A DNA stretch of 64,000 nt from Tepidibacter mesophilus. GTDB lineage: Bacteria > Bacillota > Clostridia > Peptostreptococcales > Peptostreptococcaceae. A program made the translations under genes and the position numbers. The notes beneath the pieces were generated by a model, which made no database searches, had not been told where the DNA came from, and worked only from the letters and a program-made list of their open reading frames with translations. Location of the stretch: positions 62,001 through 126,000 of the forward strand of contig NZ_BDQY01000001.1 in assembly GCF_002724055.1 (NCBI RefSeq), written 5' to 3'. Positions within the stretch are counted from its first letter, which is position 1; every line of letters begins with the position of its first letter. Positions 18,857 through 27,447 of this stretch are shown one piece after another.

Positions 18857-19771
18857 TTATTTAAGTTGCTTAGCAACCTCTTCTGCAAAGTTTTCTTCTT
18901 TCTTTTCTATACCTTCTCCAACTTCAAATCTCATAACCTTAGCTACTTTGATTTCAGTGTTTAACTTAGTAGCAACTTCTTTAACAAGTTTTTCAACTGT
19001 TAAATCAGGATTCTTTACGAATGTTTGGTTAAGTAAGCATACTTCTTGTAATTGCTTATTCATTCTTCCAACTACCATTTTCTCAACTATTTCAACTGGC
19101 TTTCCTTCATTTAAAGCTTGTTGCTTTAATATTTCTGTTTCATGAGCTATGTACTCTGCATCTACATCGTCTCTTGATATATATTTAGGGTTCATAGCTG
19201 CAACTTGCATAGCTATATCTTTTCCTAAAGATATAACATCTTCAGAATCAGATGCTGTTTCTAAAGCAACTAATACTCCTATTTTTCCCCCACCATGAAT
19301 ATATCCTGCAATTTGTCCATTCTCAACTTCAAACTTTTCAAATCTTCTTACGTTCAGATTTTCTCCTATAGTAGCTATCTTAGAGTTCAGTACTTCTTGA
19401 ACTGTTTCTTCTGAATCTATATATTTTTCCGTCATTAAAGATTCAACATCAGTTTTATCTGCTTTTAATACAGTAACAGCAACATCTTTAACAAACTTTT
19501 TAAAATCGTCGTTTTTAGCAACAAAATCTGTTTCTGAGTTAACCTCAACTATAACTCCAGCTTTATTATCATCAGACATACACATATCTACTAAACCTTC
19601 AGCAGCTATTCTACCTGATTTTTTAGCAGCTTTAGCAAGTCCTTTTTCTCTTAATAAATCTATTGCTTTTTCCATATCTCCATCTACTTCAGTTAAAGCC
19701 TTTTTACAATCCATCATTCCTGCACCAGTTTTTACTCTGATTTCTTTTACCATTGCAGCTGTAATTGCCAT
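18857..19771 (-). CDS. tsf: Elongation factor Ts
   Basis: EF-Ts is the nucleotide exchange factor of EF-Tu. The N-terminal UBA-like part VKEIRVKTGAGMMDCKKALTE is followed by the core motif VNSETDFVAKNDDFKKFV, which contains the TDFV finger that inserts into EF-Tu. The rest is a dimerisation and coiled-coil region. At 304 residues it is a full-length clostridial EF-Ts. GGGAGG precedes the ATG, and rpsB is directly upstream. Confidence 0.98.
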   Translation of the reverse strand: MAITAAMVKEIRVKTGAGMMDCKKALTEVDGDMEKAIDLLREKGLAKAAKKSGRIAAEGLVDMCMSDDNKAGVIVEVNSETDFVAKNDDFKKFVKDVAVTVLKADKTDVESLMTEKYIDSEETVQEVLNSKIATIGENLNVRRFEKFEVENGQIAGYIHGGGKIGVLVALETASDSEDVISLGKDIAMQVAAMNPKYISRDDVDAEYIAHETEILKQQALNEGKPVEIVEKMVVGRMNKQLQEVCLLNQTFVKNPDLTVEKLVKEVATKLNTEIKVAKVMRFEVGEGIEKKEENFAEEVAKQLK

Positions 19772-19798
19772 AAAATCGCCTCCCTATATATTATTAAA

Positions 19799-19821
19799 GG
19801 TAAGGAACCTAGTTCCTTACC
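19799..19821 (-). terminator. Hairpin between rpsB and tsf
   Basis: GGTAAGGAAC pairs perfectly with GTTCCTTACC across a 3-base loop, followed on the minus strand by TTTAATAAT. The weak U tract suggests an attenuator that sets the rpsB to tsf ratio, or a stability hairpin at the rpsB 3' end. Confidence 0.6.
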
Positions 19822-19827
19822 AGTGTA

Positions 19828-20541
19828 TTATTCTTGTACTTCTTCTTGCTCTTCTTCTATAACTTGTCTTCCTTCTACTATTGCATTAGCCATTGCAGCA
19901 GTTATTAACTTAACGGCTCTTATAGCATCATCATTACCTGGGATTGCATAGTCTACTTCTTCTGGGTCACAGTTAGTATCAACTATAGCAATAACTGGAA
20001 TACCTAGTCTATGAGCTTCTTGTATAGCTATTTTTTCTTTTCTTGGATCAACTATGAATAAAGCTCCTGGTAATTCAGGCATTTCTTTGATTCCATTTAA
20101 GTATTTTTCTAGTTTTTCTTTTTCATGCTTTAATTTTATAACCTCTTTTTTAGGAAGAACTTCAAATACTCCTTCTTCCTCCATTTTTTCTAATTCTACT
20201 AATTTTTTAATTCTGTTTTTGATAGTTTTGTGGTTTGTTAACATTCCACCTAACCATCTTTCATTTACATAATACATTCCAACTCTTTCAGCTTCGTCTT
20301 TTATAGCATCTTGAGCTTGTTTCTTAGTTCCAACAAATAATATTGGTTTTCCAGTTTCAGCAACTTCTTTAACAAACTTGTAAGCTTCTTCAACCTTCTT
20401 AACTGTTTTTTGTAAATCAATAATGTATATTCCGTTTCTCTCAGTGAATATGTACTGAGACATTTTAGGATTCCATCTTCTTGTTTGGTGTCCAAAGTGT
20501 ACACCTGCTTCTAATAATTGTTTCATTGATATAACTGCCAT
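19828..20541 (-). CDS. rpsB: 30S ribosomal protein S2
   Basis: S2 is a late-assembling 30S protein. The start [22 protein letters not shown], the [13 protein letters not shown] strand, the [10 protein letters not shown] motif, [10 protein letters not shown] and [12 protein letters not shown] are diagnostic. The protein is 237 residues. GGAGGTG stands 6 bases before the ATG. A sigma-A promoter and a leader of about 100 bases lie upstream, right after the last gene of the motility operon, with no terminator between. Confidence 0.98.
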   Translation of the reverse strand: MAVISMKQLLEAGVHFGHQTRRWNPKMSQYIFTERNGIYIIDLQKTVKKVEEAYKFVKEVAETGKPILFVGTKKQAQDAIKDEAERVGMYYVNERWLGGMLTNHKTIKNRIKKLVELEKMEEEGVFEVLPKKEVIKLKHEKEKLEKYLNGIKEMPELPGALFIVDPRKEKIAIQEAHRLGIPVIAIVDTNCDPEEVDYAIPGNDDAIRAVKLITAAMANAIVEGRQVIEEEQEEVQE

Positions 20542-20644
20542 TTAAAGCACCTCCTATGGTTTTTCCCTCCGATTTAGTCATTTTCTTAAAAAACCCAAAC
20601 AGGAACCTTCTTAAGAATTCCAAATCGTGTGTAATATTTTCGCC
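20542..20644 (-). promoter_or_regulatory. Structured rpsB leader
   Basis: Between the predicted start of transcription near 20644 and the rpsB start, the minus strand can fold CTTAAGAA (20608-20615) against TTTTTAAG (20585-20592) around a loop that contains GGTTCCTGTTTGGG. A second possible pairing, GGAA with TTCC, is nested around the TTCTTAAGAA palindrome. Autoregulatory S2 leaders are known in other bacteria; whether this is one is inference from position and structure. Confidence 0.4.
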
Positions 20645-20650
20645 TCTGAT

Positions 20651-20679
20651 AGTATAGCATATAGTAATTTCATTTACAA
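20651..20679 (-). promoter_or_regulatory. Sigma-A promoter of rpsB
   Basis: On the minus strand TTGTAA and TATACT are separated by exactly 17 bases, immediately after the last gene of the motility operon. This is one of the best promoter matches in the window and fits high expression of rpsB and tsf. Confidence 0.75.
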
Positions 20680-20692
20680 TATGTTTTATAGT

Positions 20693-21274
20693 TTATTTTG
20701 TTAATATTTCTATAATTTCTATATTAGATGACCCTTTTTTTATCTTTTTTTCACCATAAATTACTTTTTTATTAGAATTAATAGAACTTAAAATAATATT
20801 AAATCCATATTCATCATCTATTAATCCATCCTTATAAAGTATATCTATTACTTGAGATTTTTTAGATATTATGATTTTAGACAAAGTATTTATCTTCCAT
20901 CCTTTGCTTATGATTCCTTTTTTAGTCAATGAATTCCCAGCTTCATATATATCCAACAACATTAAATTATAAATAATTTTAAAATCTTCTTTATTATGGA
21001 TCAATTCTTTTTCATAAAGAAGTTCTGCAATTTCATTACAAGTATATCCATTTTTTATATTTATATTCACATATTCATCTTCAATTTTTTTTTCAACTAC
21101 TGATGTTTCTTGTATAATTTCTTCTTTTTCTATTTTCTTATTATTATCTAAAGAACTAGTTTTTTTTGTTTTATTAAAGCTTATATTAATTAGAGAAGAG
21201 GTTATAAGCCCTATCGAAAACCCTATACACAACGTAAAAATAATAATTTTTTGTATATTATTGTATTTTTTCAT
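20693..21274 (-). CDS. Membrane-anchored protein with MltG-N-like repeats, no catalytic domain
   Basis: The 193-residue protein has an N-terminal membrane segment (about residues 8-30), a charged linker, and two stretches that resemble the LysM-like N-domain of endolytic transglycosylase MltG/YceG. These are residues 70-125 (VNINIKNGYTCNEIAELLYEK) and about 138-193 (ILYKDGLIDDEYGF, then KKIKKGSSNIEIIEILTK). The catalytic YceG domain is missing. It would face the outside of the cell. It is the last gene of the motility operon, 4 bases after the SwrB-like gene, and ends directly before the rpsB promoter. The resemblance is by eye. The function is unknown; a cell-wall sensing or binding role near the flagellum is speculation. 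Confidence 0.75.
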   Translation of the reverse strand: MKKYNNIQKIIIFTLCIGFSIGLITSSLINISFNKTKKTSSLDNNKKIEKEEIIQETSVVEKKIEDEYVNINIKNGYTCNEIAELLYEKELIHNKEDFKIIYNLMLLDIYEAGNSLTKKGIISKGWKINTLSKIIISKKSQVIDILYKDGLIDDEYGFNIILSSINSNKKVIYGEKKIKKGSSNIEIIEILTK

Positions 21275-21278
21275 ATCA

Positions 21279-21632
21279 TTATCCTTTTTTCAATTTCAAA
21301 ACTAAATCAACTTCACGAACACTTTTGTTGGTTTTTTTTGCTATTTCTTCTTTTGAAAATCCTAAAGACTCGAGTTTTTCTATTTCATTAGAATAACATG
21401 ATTTTTCTTCAAAAATCCTTTTTTTATTATCATTTGTTTTTTTCATATTTTCCATTAATTCTACTGTATTTTTATCAATATTTTTCATATAGTTTATAAT
21501 TATTTTATAGTCTTTTGATGTTTCATTGTTGCCAGGGTGTTGCTCAAATTGTTTTGAAACTTTAAACAACAAAAATATACTAACAACGCACGTAATCAGA
21601 GCTATTATTACAATTACGTAATTTATATCCAT
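21279..21632 (-). CDS. SwrB-like / DUF6115 membrane protein with C-terminal HTH-like segment
   Basis: The 117-residue protein starts with one membrane helix (about residues 4-24), continues as a charged helical segment and ends in an HTH-like motif, LESLGFSKEEIAKKTNKSVREVDLVLKL. In Bacillus subtilis the gene just after sigD is swrB, a single-pass membrane protein that promotes flagellar type III export and swarming motility. This gene has the same position and architecture, and the C-terminal motif is typical of the family. I infer a SwrB-like role in switching on export. Identity is not proven by sequence alone. Confidence 0.75.
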   Translation of the reverse strand: MDINYVIVIIALITCVVSIFLLFKVSKQFEQHPGNNETSKDYKIIINYMKNIDKNTVELMENMKKTNDNKKRIFEEKSCYSNEIEKLESLGFSKEEIAKKTNKSVREVDLVLKLKKG

Positions 21633-21647
21633 TTTTTCCTCCTAGAT

Positions 21648-22391
21648 TTAAAGAAATTCCATTTTTGATTTTATTTTCAGTATAGCTTTACTATGAATTT
21701 GCGATATTCTAGATTCAGATATATTCAACACCTTACCTATTTCTTTATATGTTAATTCTTCATAATAATATAAATTAACTATTAACTGTTCTCTTTCATT
21801 TAAAGTATCCAATGCTAATTTCAAATTTTTAATTGTATCTTTTCTTAACAATGATTCTTCAGGATTAATATCAGTGGAACTATCTTTTATTTGTATTTTT
21901 AAATTTTCATTTAATTCTTCTTCTAGAGAAATCAAATTATAAACATTGGTTTCTTCTAATATTTTTAGTACTTCTTCATCAGTTTTTCCAAGCTCATCGC
22001 TTAGTTCTTTTATAGATGGCTCTCTTCCTAATTTATTTTCTAATTTAGAATAAGTATCTTTAATAAGCTTTGATTTTTGCCTTATAGATCTGGGTATCCA
22101 ATCTAAGTTTCTTATTTCATCTATTATAGCACCCCTTATTCTAACAGATGCATATGTTTGAAATTTTATATTTTTAGTATAATCATATTTTTCTATAGCA
22201 TCTATAAGACCTATAATTCCATAACTCACTAAGTCATCATATTCAATATTAGCTCCATAATAATTATAGAGTCTACCAGAAATTATTTTAACTAAATTTA
22301 CATACTCCAATATAATTTCTTTTTTCAGTTCATTTTTTTCTTCAGAATTTTTCGAACTTTTATACCTAGACCACATATCTTCTCTAACCAT
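21648..22391 (-). CDS. sigD: Flagellar sigma factor sigma-D (FliA/WhiG family)
   Basis: The protein directs RNA polymerase to late motility and autolysin promoters. Region 2 is visible as EYDDLVSYGIIGLIDAIEKYD and KFQTYASVRIRGAIIDEIR, with DWIPRSIRQKS linking into region 3. Region 4, with the -35-binding HTH, is LTYKEIGKVLNISESRISQIHSKA. At 247 residues it matches the FliA/WhiG length. The start at 22391 has AGGGGTG 7 bases upstream. Placement near the end of the class II operon means that it is made after basal body genes are transcribed, as in Bacillus. No anti-sigma FlgM gene is in the window. Confidence 0.95.
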   Translation of the reverse strand: MVREDMWSRYKSSKNSEEKNELKKEIILEYVNLVKIISGRLYNYYGANIEYDDLVSYGIIGLIDAIEKYDYTKNIKFQTYASVRIRGAIIDEIRNLDWIPRSIRQKSKLIKDTYSKLENKLGREPSIKELSDELGKTDEEVLKILEETNVYNLISLEEELNENLKIQIKDSSTDINPEESLLRKDTIKNLKLALDTLNEREQLIVNLYYYEELTYKEIGKVLNISESRISQIHSKAILKIKSKMEFL

Positions 22392-22407
22392 CTAAATACA
22401 CCCCTAT

Positions 22408-22728
22408 TTAATTGTTTAGATTTTTAAAATCCACTTCTCTAAATGCCTCATCTTCTAATTCATCCTCAGTCTGATTATTTAACAAATCTTTCAATTCTGA
22501 TTCTATAGGAGGTATAGATATATCTATACGTTGTTCACAAGCATTAATATTCTTCAATATGAAATTAAAGAATATTAATAATATTGCATTTATTGATATT
22601 GTTAAAGTTAAATACCTATTTATAAATTTCAAAAAGCTATTGTGAGTAACTAATACATATATTGCACATATAAATAAGATCAAATAATTTATTATCCAAA
22701 ATACATATATTTTTTTAAAATTTTTCAT
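22408..22728 (-). CDS. Two-pass membrane protein of unknown function in the motility operon
   Basis: I do not recognise this 106-residue protein. It has two hydrophobic helices (about residues 7-29 and 41-61), with a basic N-terminus and an acidic cytoplasmic tail (ESELKDLLNNQTEDELEDEAF). It lies between cheD and sigD with gaps of less than 20 bases, where B. subtilis has the small genes preceding or following cheD and sigD. AAAGGTG precedes the chosen ATG by 8 bases; a GTG 9 bases upstream would leave no spacing. A motility role is inferred only from location. Confidence 0.7.
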   Translation of the reverse strand: MKNFKKIYVFWIINYLILFICAIYVLVTHNSFLKFINRYLTLTISINAILLIFFNFILKNINACEQRIDISIPPIESELKDLLNNQTEDELEDEAFREVDFKNLNN

Positions 22729-22746
22729 ACAATGCACACCTTTAGC

Positions 22747-23235
22747 TTATATTATTTTTTTGCCTTTTCCTATAGTCTTTATAGATAATTCTCCATTCAT
22801 ACAATTAAACTCTATAGTCCTACCATGATTACCTAACACATCTTCAGATATAATATTTATCCTATATTCAGACAATATAATTTTTACAGCTTCGACATTT
22901 CTTTTCCCTATATTCAAGGTATCGCTTTTTATTGATATATTAAACATCTGTGCTCCACCTGCTATTTTAGCTATCATTCTATTTTTTGAGGCGCCCAGTT
23001 TAATCATATCATTTAGCATTTCCGCTAATGCTGTATCAGCAAATTTAGCCTTATTTGAATTATTTTTTATATCTTTGCTATTTGGAAGCATTATATGTGC
23101 CATTCCTCCTATTTTTTTAAACTTATCATATAAAACAATTCCTACACAAGACCCTAGTCCTAAGGTTATTAAAGAATCATAGTTGCTTCCTATTTTATAA
23201 TCTGCCATACCAACTTTTATAAGATTATTCATCAT
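22747..23235 (-). CDS. cheD: Chemoreceptor glutamine deamidase CheD
   Basis: CheD deamidates glutamines on chemoreceptors and, in the Bacillus scheme, binds and activates CheC. The motif TLGLGSCVGIVLYD holds the catalytic Cys30, GGMAHIMLPNS holds His47, and the later NIGKRNVEAV is also family-specific. The 162 residues match the family. The start overlaps the end of cheC, which fits the partnership of the two proteins; AGGAGTG lies just upstream. Confidence 0.96.
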   Translation of the reverse strand: MMNNLIKVGMADYKIGSNYDSLITLGLGSCVGIVLYDKFKKIGGMAHIMLPNSKDIKNNSNKAKFADTALAEMLNDMIKLGASKNRMIAKIAGGAQMFNISIKSDTLNIGKRNVEAVKIILSEYRINIISEDVLGNHGRTIEFNCMNGELSIKTIGKGKKII

Positions 23236-23848
23236 TTAACACTCCTAGACTCTTAAATAAGACCTTGAAAGAATCCATATCGGGCATCAAGAAAAAATTA
23301 CCTACAATTTCATTTTGACCTTCTTTTAACCTATTCTCTATTAAAATTATTTTATCGCTAACTTGTCCATATTCTATGGCTGGAACACTAAGTATAGAAC
23401 CTGCCATATCTATACTTACAGATGGTACAGATATATTTATATTCAGATTAGAAAAAGCTGATATAGAATTTATATAAGAACTAGCCAATATATTCCCTAT
23501 TTCTTGAAATGCTGACAATTCCATATCGTCATAAAACTCACTCTCACACTGTTTTCCAAACAACATACTCAATAAATTATCACTAGATTTTTTATCCAAT
23601 ATTAGAAGTATAGTTCCATTTATATCCCCATAAAACTCTAAGTATACTCCTGCTACTATTAATTCTTCTCCTCCTAAAATTTCAACTATTTTTTCTATAT
23701 CTAATATTTCAATAGAAGGAACTTCCATATCTATTTTAGAATCAATCATTTTAGAAAGAGACGTAGCCGAATTACCTGCACCTATATTACCTATTTCTTT
23801 GAGAACATCTATATATAAATCTTGTAAATTTTCTAATTTAAAATTCAT
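23225..23848 (-). CDS. cheC: CheY-P phosphatase CheC
   Basis: CheC removes phosphate from CheY-P in the adaptation system of Gram-positives. Both active-site helices are present: LKEIGNIGAGNSAT (Glu18, Asn21) and FQEIGNILASSYINS (Glu116, Asn119). The 207 residues match full-length CheC. A strong GGAGGAGG site lies before the ATG. It is followed by its partner gene cheD, with the reading frames overlapping. Confidence 0.96.
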   Translation of the reverse strand: MNFKLENLQDLYIDVLKEIGNIGAGNSATSLSKMIDSKIDMEVPSIEILDIEKIVEILGGEELIVAGVYLEFYGDINGTILLILDKKSSDNLLSMLFGKQCESEFYDDMELSAFQEIGNILASSYINSISAFSNLNINISVPSVSIDMAGSILSVPAIEYGQVSDKIILIENRLKEGQNEIVGNFFLMPDMDSFKVLFKSLGVLNDE

Positions 23849-23882
23849 TTTTAGATTTCCTCCTCCGCCCTAGTATTAATTT

Positions 23883-24311
23883 TTAACCATTATCTAGTAC
23901 TTTATTTACATCTATTAATATTATTATTTGCTCTTCTATCTTTCCAATCCCTTTAATAAATCCATCATTAAATCCTTCATCAACTATAGAATAATCTATA
24001 TCATCTTTATATATTTCTTTTACTTCCGTTGCAGAGTCTACTATAAACCCTACCAACATATCATCTATCTTATTTACTATAATTCTAGAATCTTTATCAT
24101 AATTATAACTTTCAATATTGAACCTTTTTCTTAAGTCTATTACTGGTACAATTTCCCCTCTTAAGTTTATAACTCCCTTTACATATACGTTTGCCTTAGG
24201 TACTCTTGTTATTTCAATCATTTTTTCTATAGTTTGAACATAATTTATATTAATTCCATAAAACTCATCCTTTAATTTAAAAATAACATATCTTTCTTGA
24301 GTATTTTCCAC
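23883..24311 (-). CDS. cheW: Chemotaxis coupling protein CheW
   Basis: CheW links receptors to CheA in the signalling arrays. The protein is a single CheW domain of 142 residues with YVIFKLKDEFYGININYVQTIEK, the VINLRGEIVPVIDLRKRF hallmark and GIGKIEEQIIILIDVNKVL at the end. It starts at a GTG with AGGGGGCG upstream. It follows cheA with a 15-base gap. Confidence 0.96.
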   Translation of the reverse strand: MENTQERYVIFKLKDEFYGININYVQTIEKMIEITRVPKANVYVKGVINLRGEIVPVIDLRKRFNIESYNYDKDSRIIVNKIDDMLVGFIVDSATEVKEIYKDDIDYSIVDEGFNDGFIKGIGKIEEQIIILIDVNKVLDNG

Positions 24312-24326
24312 CGTTTTTACGCCCCC

Positions 24327-26372
24327 TTAAAATAGAGAATTTGTATCTATTATAAGTGCTACACTACCATTTCCTAAAATCGTAGCACCTGCTATAAAAT
24401 TAATACCACTTAAATATTTTCCTAGCGATTTTATTACTATCTCTTGTTGCCCTATAAGTTGGTCAACTATTATTCCTAGATCTTTATCTCCTTTTTTTAC
24501 AACTACAACAGTAGATTCTTCAGAGTATTCTAAACCTTCTTTTTGTGCATCTATTACATTCGTTAAATCTACAAGTGGAAGAGTTTTTTGTCTATATAAA
24601 ACAATATCTTTTCCTTCTACATTTCTTATATCTTTTCTATCTATATTAGTTATTTCTTTTATATTATTCAATGGTATTGCATATTTTTCATGGCCTACCA
24701 TAACCAATAATGCCTGAATTATTGCCAATGTTAATGGTAGTCTGATTATAAATCTAGTCCCCATATTAATTTGAGTCTCTAGTTCAACAATCCCTCCTAA
24801 TGCTTCTATCTTTGTTTTAACTACATCAAGACCTACTCCGCGTCCAGATATATCAGATATTTTATCAGCCGTGCTAAATCCAGGAGAAAAAATTAAATTT
24901 GCAGCATCTTTGTCATCCATTACAAGTGATTGTTCTTTAGTTATTACACCTTTTTCTATTGCTTTACTTTTTACTTTTTCAACATTTATTCCTGCTCCAT
25001 CATCACGAACTTCTATAACAACATTATTTCCATCTGGATAAGAAGATAATTTAACTGTTCCAACTTCATTTTTATTTGAAGCTTTTCTAATCTCGGGTGT
25101 CTCTATTCCATGGTCTATACAATTTCTTAAAAGATGTATAAGAGGGTCTCCAATTTCGTCTATTACAGTTCTATCTACTTCTGTTTCTTCACCCTCCATT
25201 ATTAAATTAATTTCTTTATTCAATTCTTTTGATAAATCTCTTATCATTCTTGGAAATCTATTAAAAACTCTTTCAATAGGAACCATTCTAACCTTAGTCA
25301 CAGCATCATGAAGACTAGTTGTTATAGTTTCCAGATATTCTATTGCTTCATTCATATTTTGAGTTTTAGAAGATATATCTATATCTTCCAGTCTAGTTTT
25401 TACGATTATAAGTTCACTAACTAAATTCATCAAGTTGTCTAATCTATCAATATCTACTCTTACAGTCTTTCCTGTCTTTCCTGTCTTTCCTGTTTTTTCT
25501 TTTTTTGATTTATTTGATTTGTTTTGTATTTCACTATCGGTTTTTATACTGTTAGTTTTAGATTCACCTTTATAATTTATATCATCATTTATAACTTTTT
25601 CATTTTGCTCAATACAATCATTTATTTTCACGTCTGATACTTCTGTTATTTGAACATCACTTATTTCAGATATATTTTTGATTTTATCTATTAGAACTTG
25701 TTTTTCAGAATTTGTAATAACTGTTATACTGAAATAATTCGAAAAAATCTCATCTTCTATATCTTCAACACAAGGATTTGAGTATATTATTTCTCCATCT
25801 TCTTCAACCGATTTAAATACCAAAAATGCTCTAGCTGATTTCAACATACAACTTTCATCTAAAGTTATTTTTAAATCATATGCATTTAATCCATCTTCTC
25901 TAGCTTTAGCTGCTATGTCATTTACATAATTTCTTTCATCTTCGATTTCTTCATTCTGGATATTTGAATCACTCAGTTTCGCACTTTCTTCATTTTCTAC
26001 TTGTTCTAATCTATTTAATATATTCTCTATAGATTTATCTGATTCAGAACCTTCATTTTCAATATTTTTTACGAATTCTTCTAATATATCTAATCCCTCA
26101 AACAATATGTCTACTATGTTTGTGTTTATATTAAGTTTATTACCTCTTATATCATCAAGTACATTTTCCATTTTATGAGTGAGATTAGCCATTTTTGTAA
26201 ATCCCATGGTAGAAGACATTCCTTTTAAGGTATGGGCTATTCTGAATATCTCATTTACTATTTCCATATTAGAAGCATCATTTTCTAAATCCAATAATCT
26301 TTGATTTAAATTATCCAAATGTTCTTTCGATTCATCTAAAAACATATCTATATATTGTTCTAAATCAAACAT
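24327..26372 (-). CDS. cheA: Chemotaxis histidine kinase CheA
   Basis: CheA phosphorylates CheY and CheB in response to receptors. The domains are HPt with the phospho-acceptor His47 in RIAHTLKGMSSTMGF, a P2 CheY-binding domain (about 155-250), the P3 dimerisation helices, the ATPase P4 with HLLRNCIDHGIETPE, DDGAGI and GRGVGLDVVKTKIE, and a CheW-like P5 (about 540-681). The 681 residues are typical. The linker before P3 contains a short TGKTGKTGK repeat, encoded by three copies of a 9-bp unit at 25465-25491. The gene lies between cheB and cheW. Confidence 0.97.
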   Translation of the reverse strand: MFDLEQYIDMFLDESKEHLDNLNQRLLDLENDASNMEIVNEIFRIAHTLKGMSSTMGFTKMANLTHKMENVLDDIRGNKLNINTNIVDILFEGLDILEEFVKNIENEGSESDKSIENILNRLEQVENEESAKLSDSNIQNEEIEDERNYVNDIAAKAREDGLNAYDLKITLDESCMLKSARAFLVFKSVEEDGEIIYSNPCVEDIEDEIFSNYFSITVITNSEKQVLIDKIKNISEISDVQITEVSDVKINDCIEQNEKVINDDINYKGESKTNSIKTDSEIQNKSNKSKKEKTGKTGKTGKTVRVDIDRLDNLMNLVSELIIVKTRLEDIDISSKTQNMNEAIEYLETITTSLHDAVTKVRMVPIERVFNRFPRMIRDLSKELNKEINLIMEGEETEVDRTVIDEIGDPLIHLLRNCIDHGIETPEIRKASNKNEVGTVKLSSYPDGNNVVIEVRDDGAGINVEKVKSKAIEKGVITKEQSLVMDDKDAANLIFSPGFSTADKISDISGRGVGLDVVKTKIEALGGIVELETQINMGTRFIIRLPLTLAIIQALLVMVGHEKYAIPLNNIKEITNIDRKDIRNVEGKDIVLYRQKTLPLVDLTNVIDAQKEGLEYSEESTVVVVKKGDKDLGIIVDQLIGQQEIVIKSLGKYLSGINFIAGATILGNGSVALIIDTNSLF
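25465..25491 (-). repeat. 9-bp tandem repeat inside cheA
   Basis: Three identical copies of GTCTTTCCT (plus strand) encode Thr-Gly-Lys repeats in the P2-P3 linker of CheA. Changes in copy number would alter linker length without breaking the frame. Confidence 0.8.
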
Positions 26373-26375
26373 AAT

Positions 26376-27446
26376 CTAAAACCTCCCCATTAATTTATTA
26401 ATTTCTCTACCTATATAATCAAGTGGAATTACTTTATCCGCTAAACCTAAATTTATAATACTCTTAGGCATTCCAAATACTACACACGTAGATTCATCCT
26501 CAGCAATTGATATAACATTATTTTTTAATTCTTTTAGTTTTTGCAAACCTTTAGAACCATCACTTCCCATTCCTGTCATTACTACAGTTATTATCTTTTT
26601 TATATTTATTTCACACAACGAATAAAACATTGCATCTGCAGATGGCTTGTGTCCAGATACTTTTTCACCATCATCTAATATTATTTTTATGTTATTTCTT
26701 TCTTCTTTAAATTTCATATGTCTATTCCCAGGTGCTATATAAACAGTATTATTTCTTAACAATTCTCCATCTTCTGCTTCCTTAACATATAAGCTGGACA
26801 TATTATTGAGTCTATTAGCTAGTGATTTTGTAAATCCTGCTGGCATATGCTGAACAATAACTATAGGAGAATTTATCTGGCCAGATAAATTTGATATTAC
26901 ATTTTGTAAAGCTCTAGGTCCGCCTGTTGACGTTGCTATCGCTATTATATTATCTTTATTTTCTTTTTTACTCAAGTTTTTATTAAAGTCATTTTTAACA
27001 GTATCAATAGTTTCAGTTTTGTGGCTATAACTTTTATTATCTGGTTTAATACCAGATGCCATTTTGACTTTATCTATAACTAGTCCCTTCATATCACTGT
27101 CATTTATTTTAAAAATATTAGATGGCTTAGTTATAAAATCAACTGCTCCCAATTCTAATGCCTTTATAGTTAAATCTGCTCCATTTTTAGTAAGACTACT
27201 TAGCATTACAACGGAAGTAGGTTTTTTTAGCATGATTTTTTTTAATGTATCAATTCCATCCATAAGTGGCATTTCTATATCGAGTGTTATAACATCAATT
27301 TTATTTTTCATTAATTTTTCAATAGCTTCTTTACCATTTCTTGCAAAATCAATAATCTCTATCTCCCTATCTGAAGATAAAATATCTTTTAGAAGTTTTC
27401 TTATAAAAGCTGAATCATCTACTATCAGTACTTTTATTTTATTCAT
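26376..27446 (-). CDS. cheB: Chemotaxis methylesterase CheB
   Basis: CheB removes methyl groups from receptor glutamates and can deamidate glutamines. The N-terminal receiver carries Asp10, Asp11 and the phospho-acceptor Asp56 (DVITLDIEMPLMDG). The C-terminal esterase has the catalytic triad Ser173 (ATSTGGPRAL), His200 (VQHMPAGF) and Asp296 (TGMGSDGSKG). At 356 residues it is full length. It lies between the PilZ gene and cheA. The matching methyltransferase cheR is not in the window. Confidence 0.97.
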   Translation of the reverse strand: MNKIKVLIVDDSAFIRKLLKDILSSDREIEIIDFARNGKEAIEKLMKNKIDVITLDIEMPLMDGIDTLKKIMLKKPTSVVMLSSLTKNGADLTIKALELGAVDFITKPSNIFKINDSDMKGLVIDKVKMASGIKPDNKSYSHKTETIDTVKNDFNKNLSKKENKDNIIAIATSTGGPRALQNVISNLSGQINSPIVIVQHMPAGFTKSLANRLNNMSSLYVKEAEDGELLRNNTVYIAPGNRHMKFKEERNNIKIILDDGEKVSGHKPSADAMFYSLCEINIKKIITVVMTGMGSDGSKGLQKLKELKNNVISIAEDESTCVVFGMPKSIINLGLADKVIPLDYIGREINKLMGRF

Positions 27447-27447
27447 A

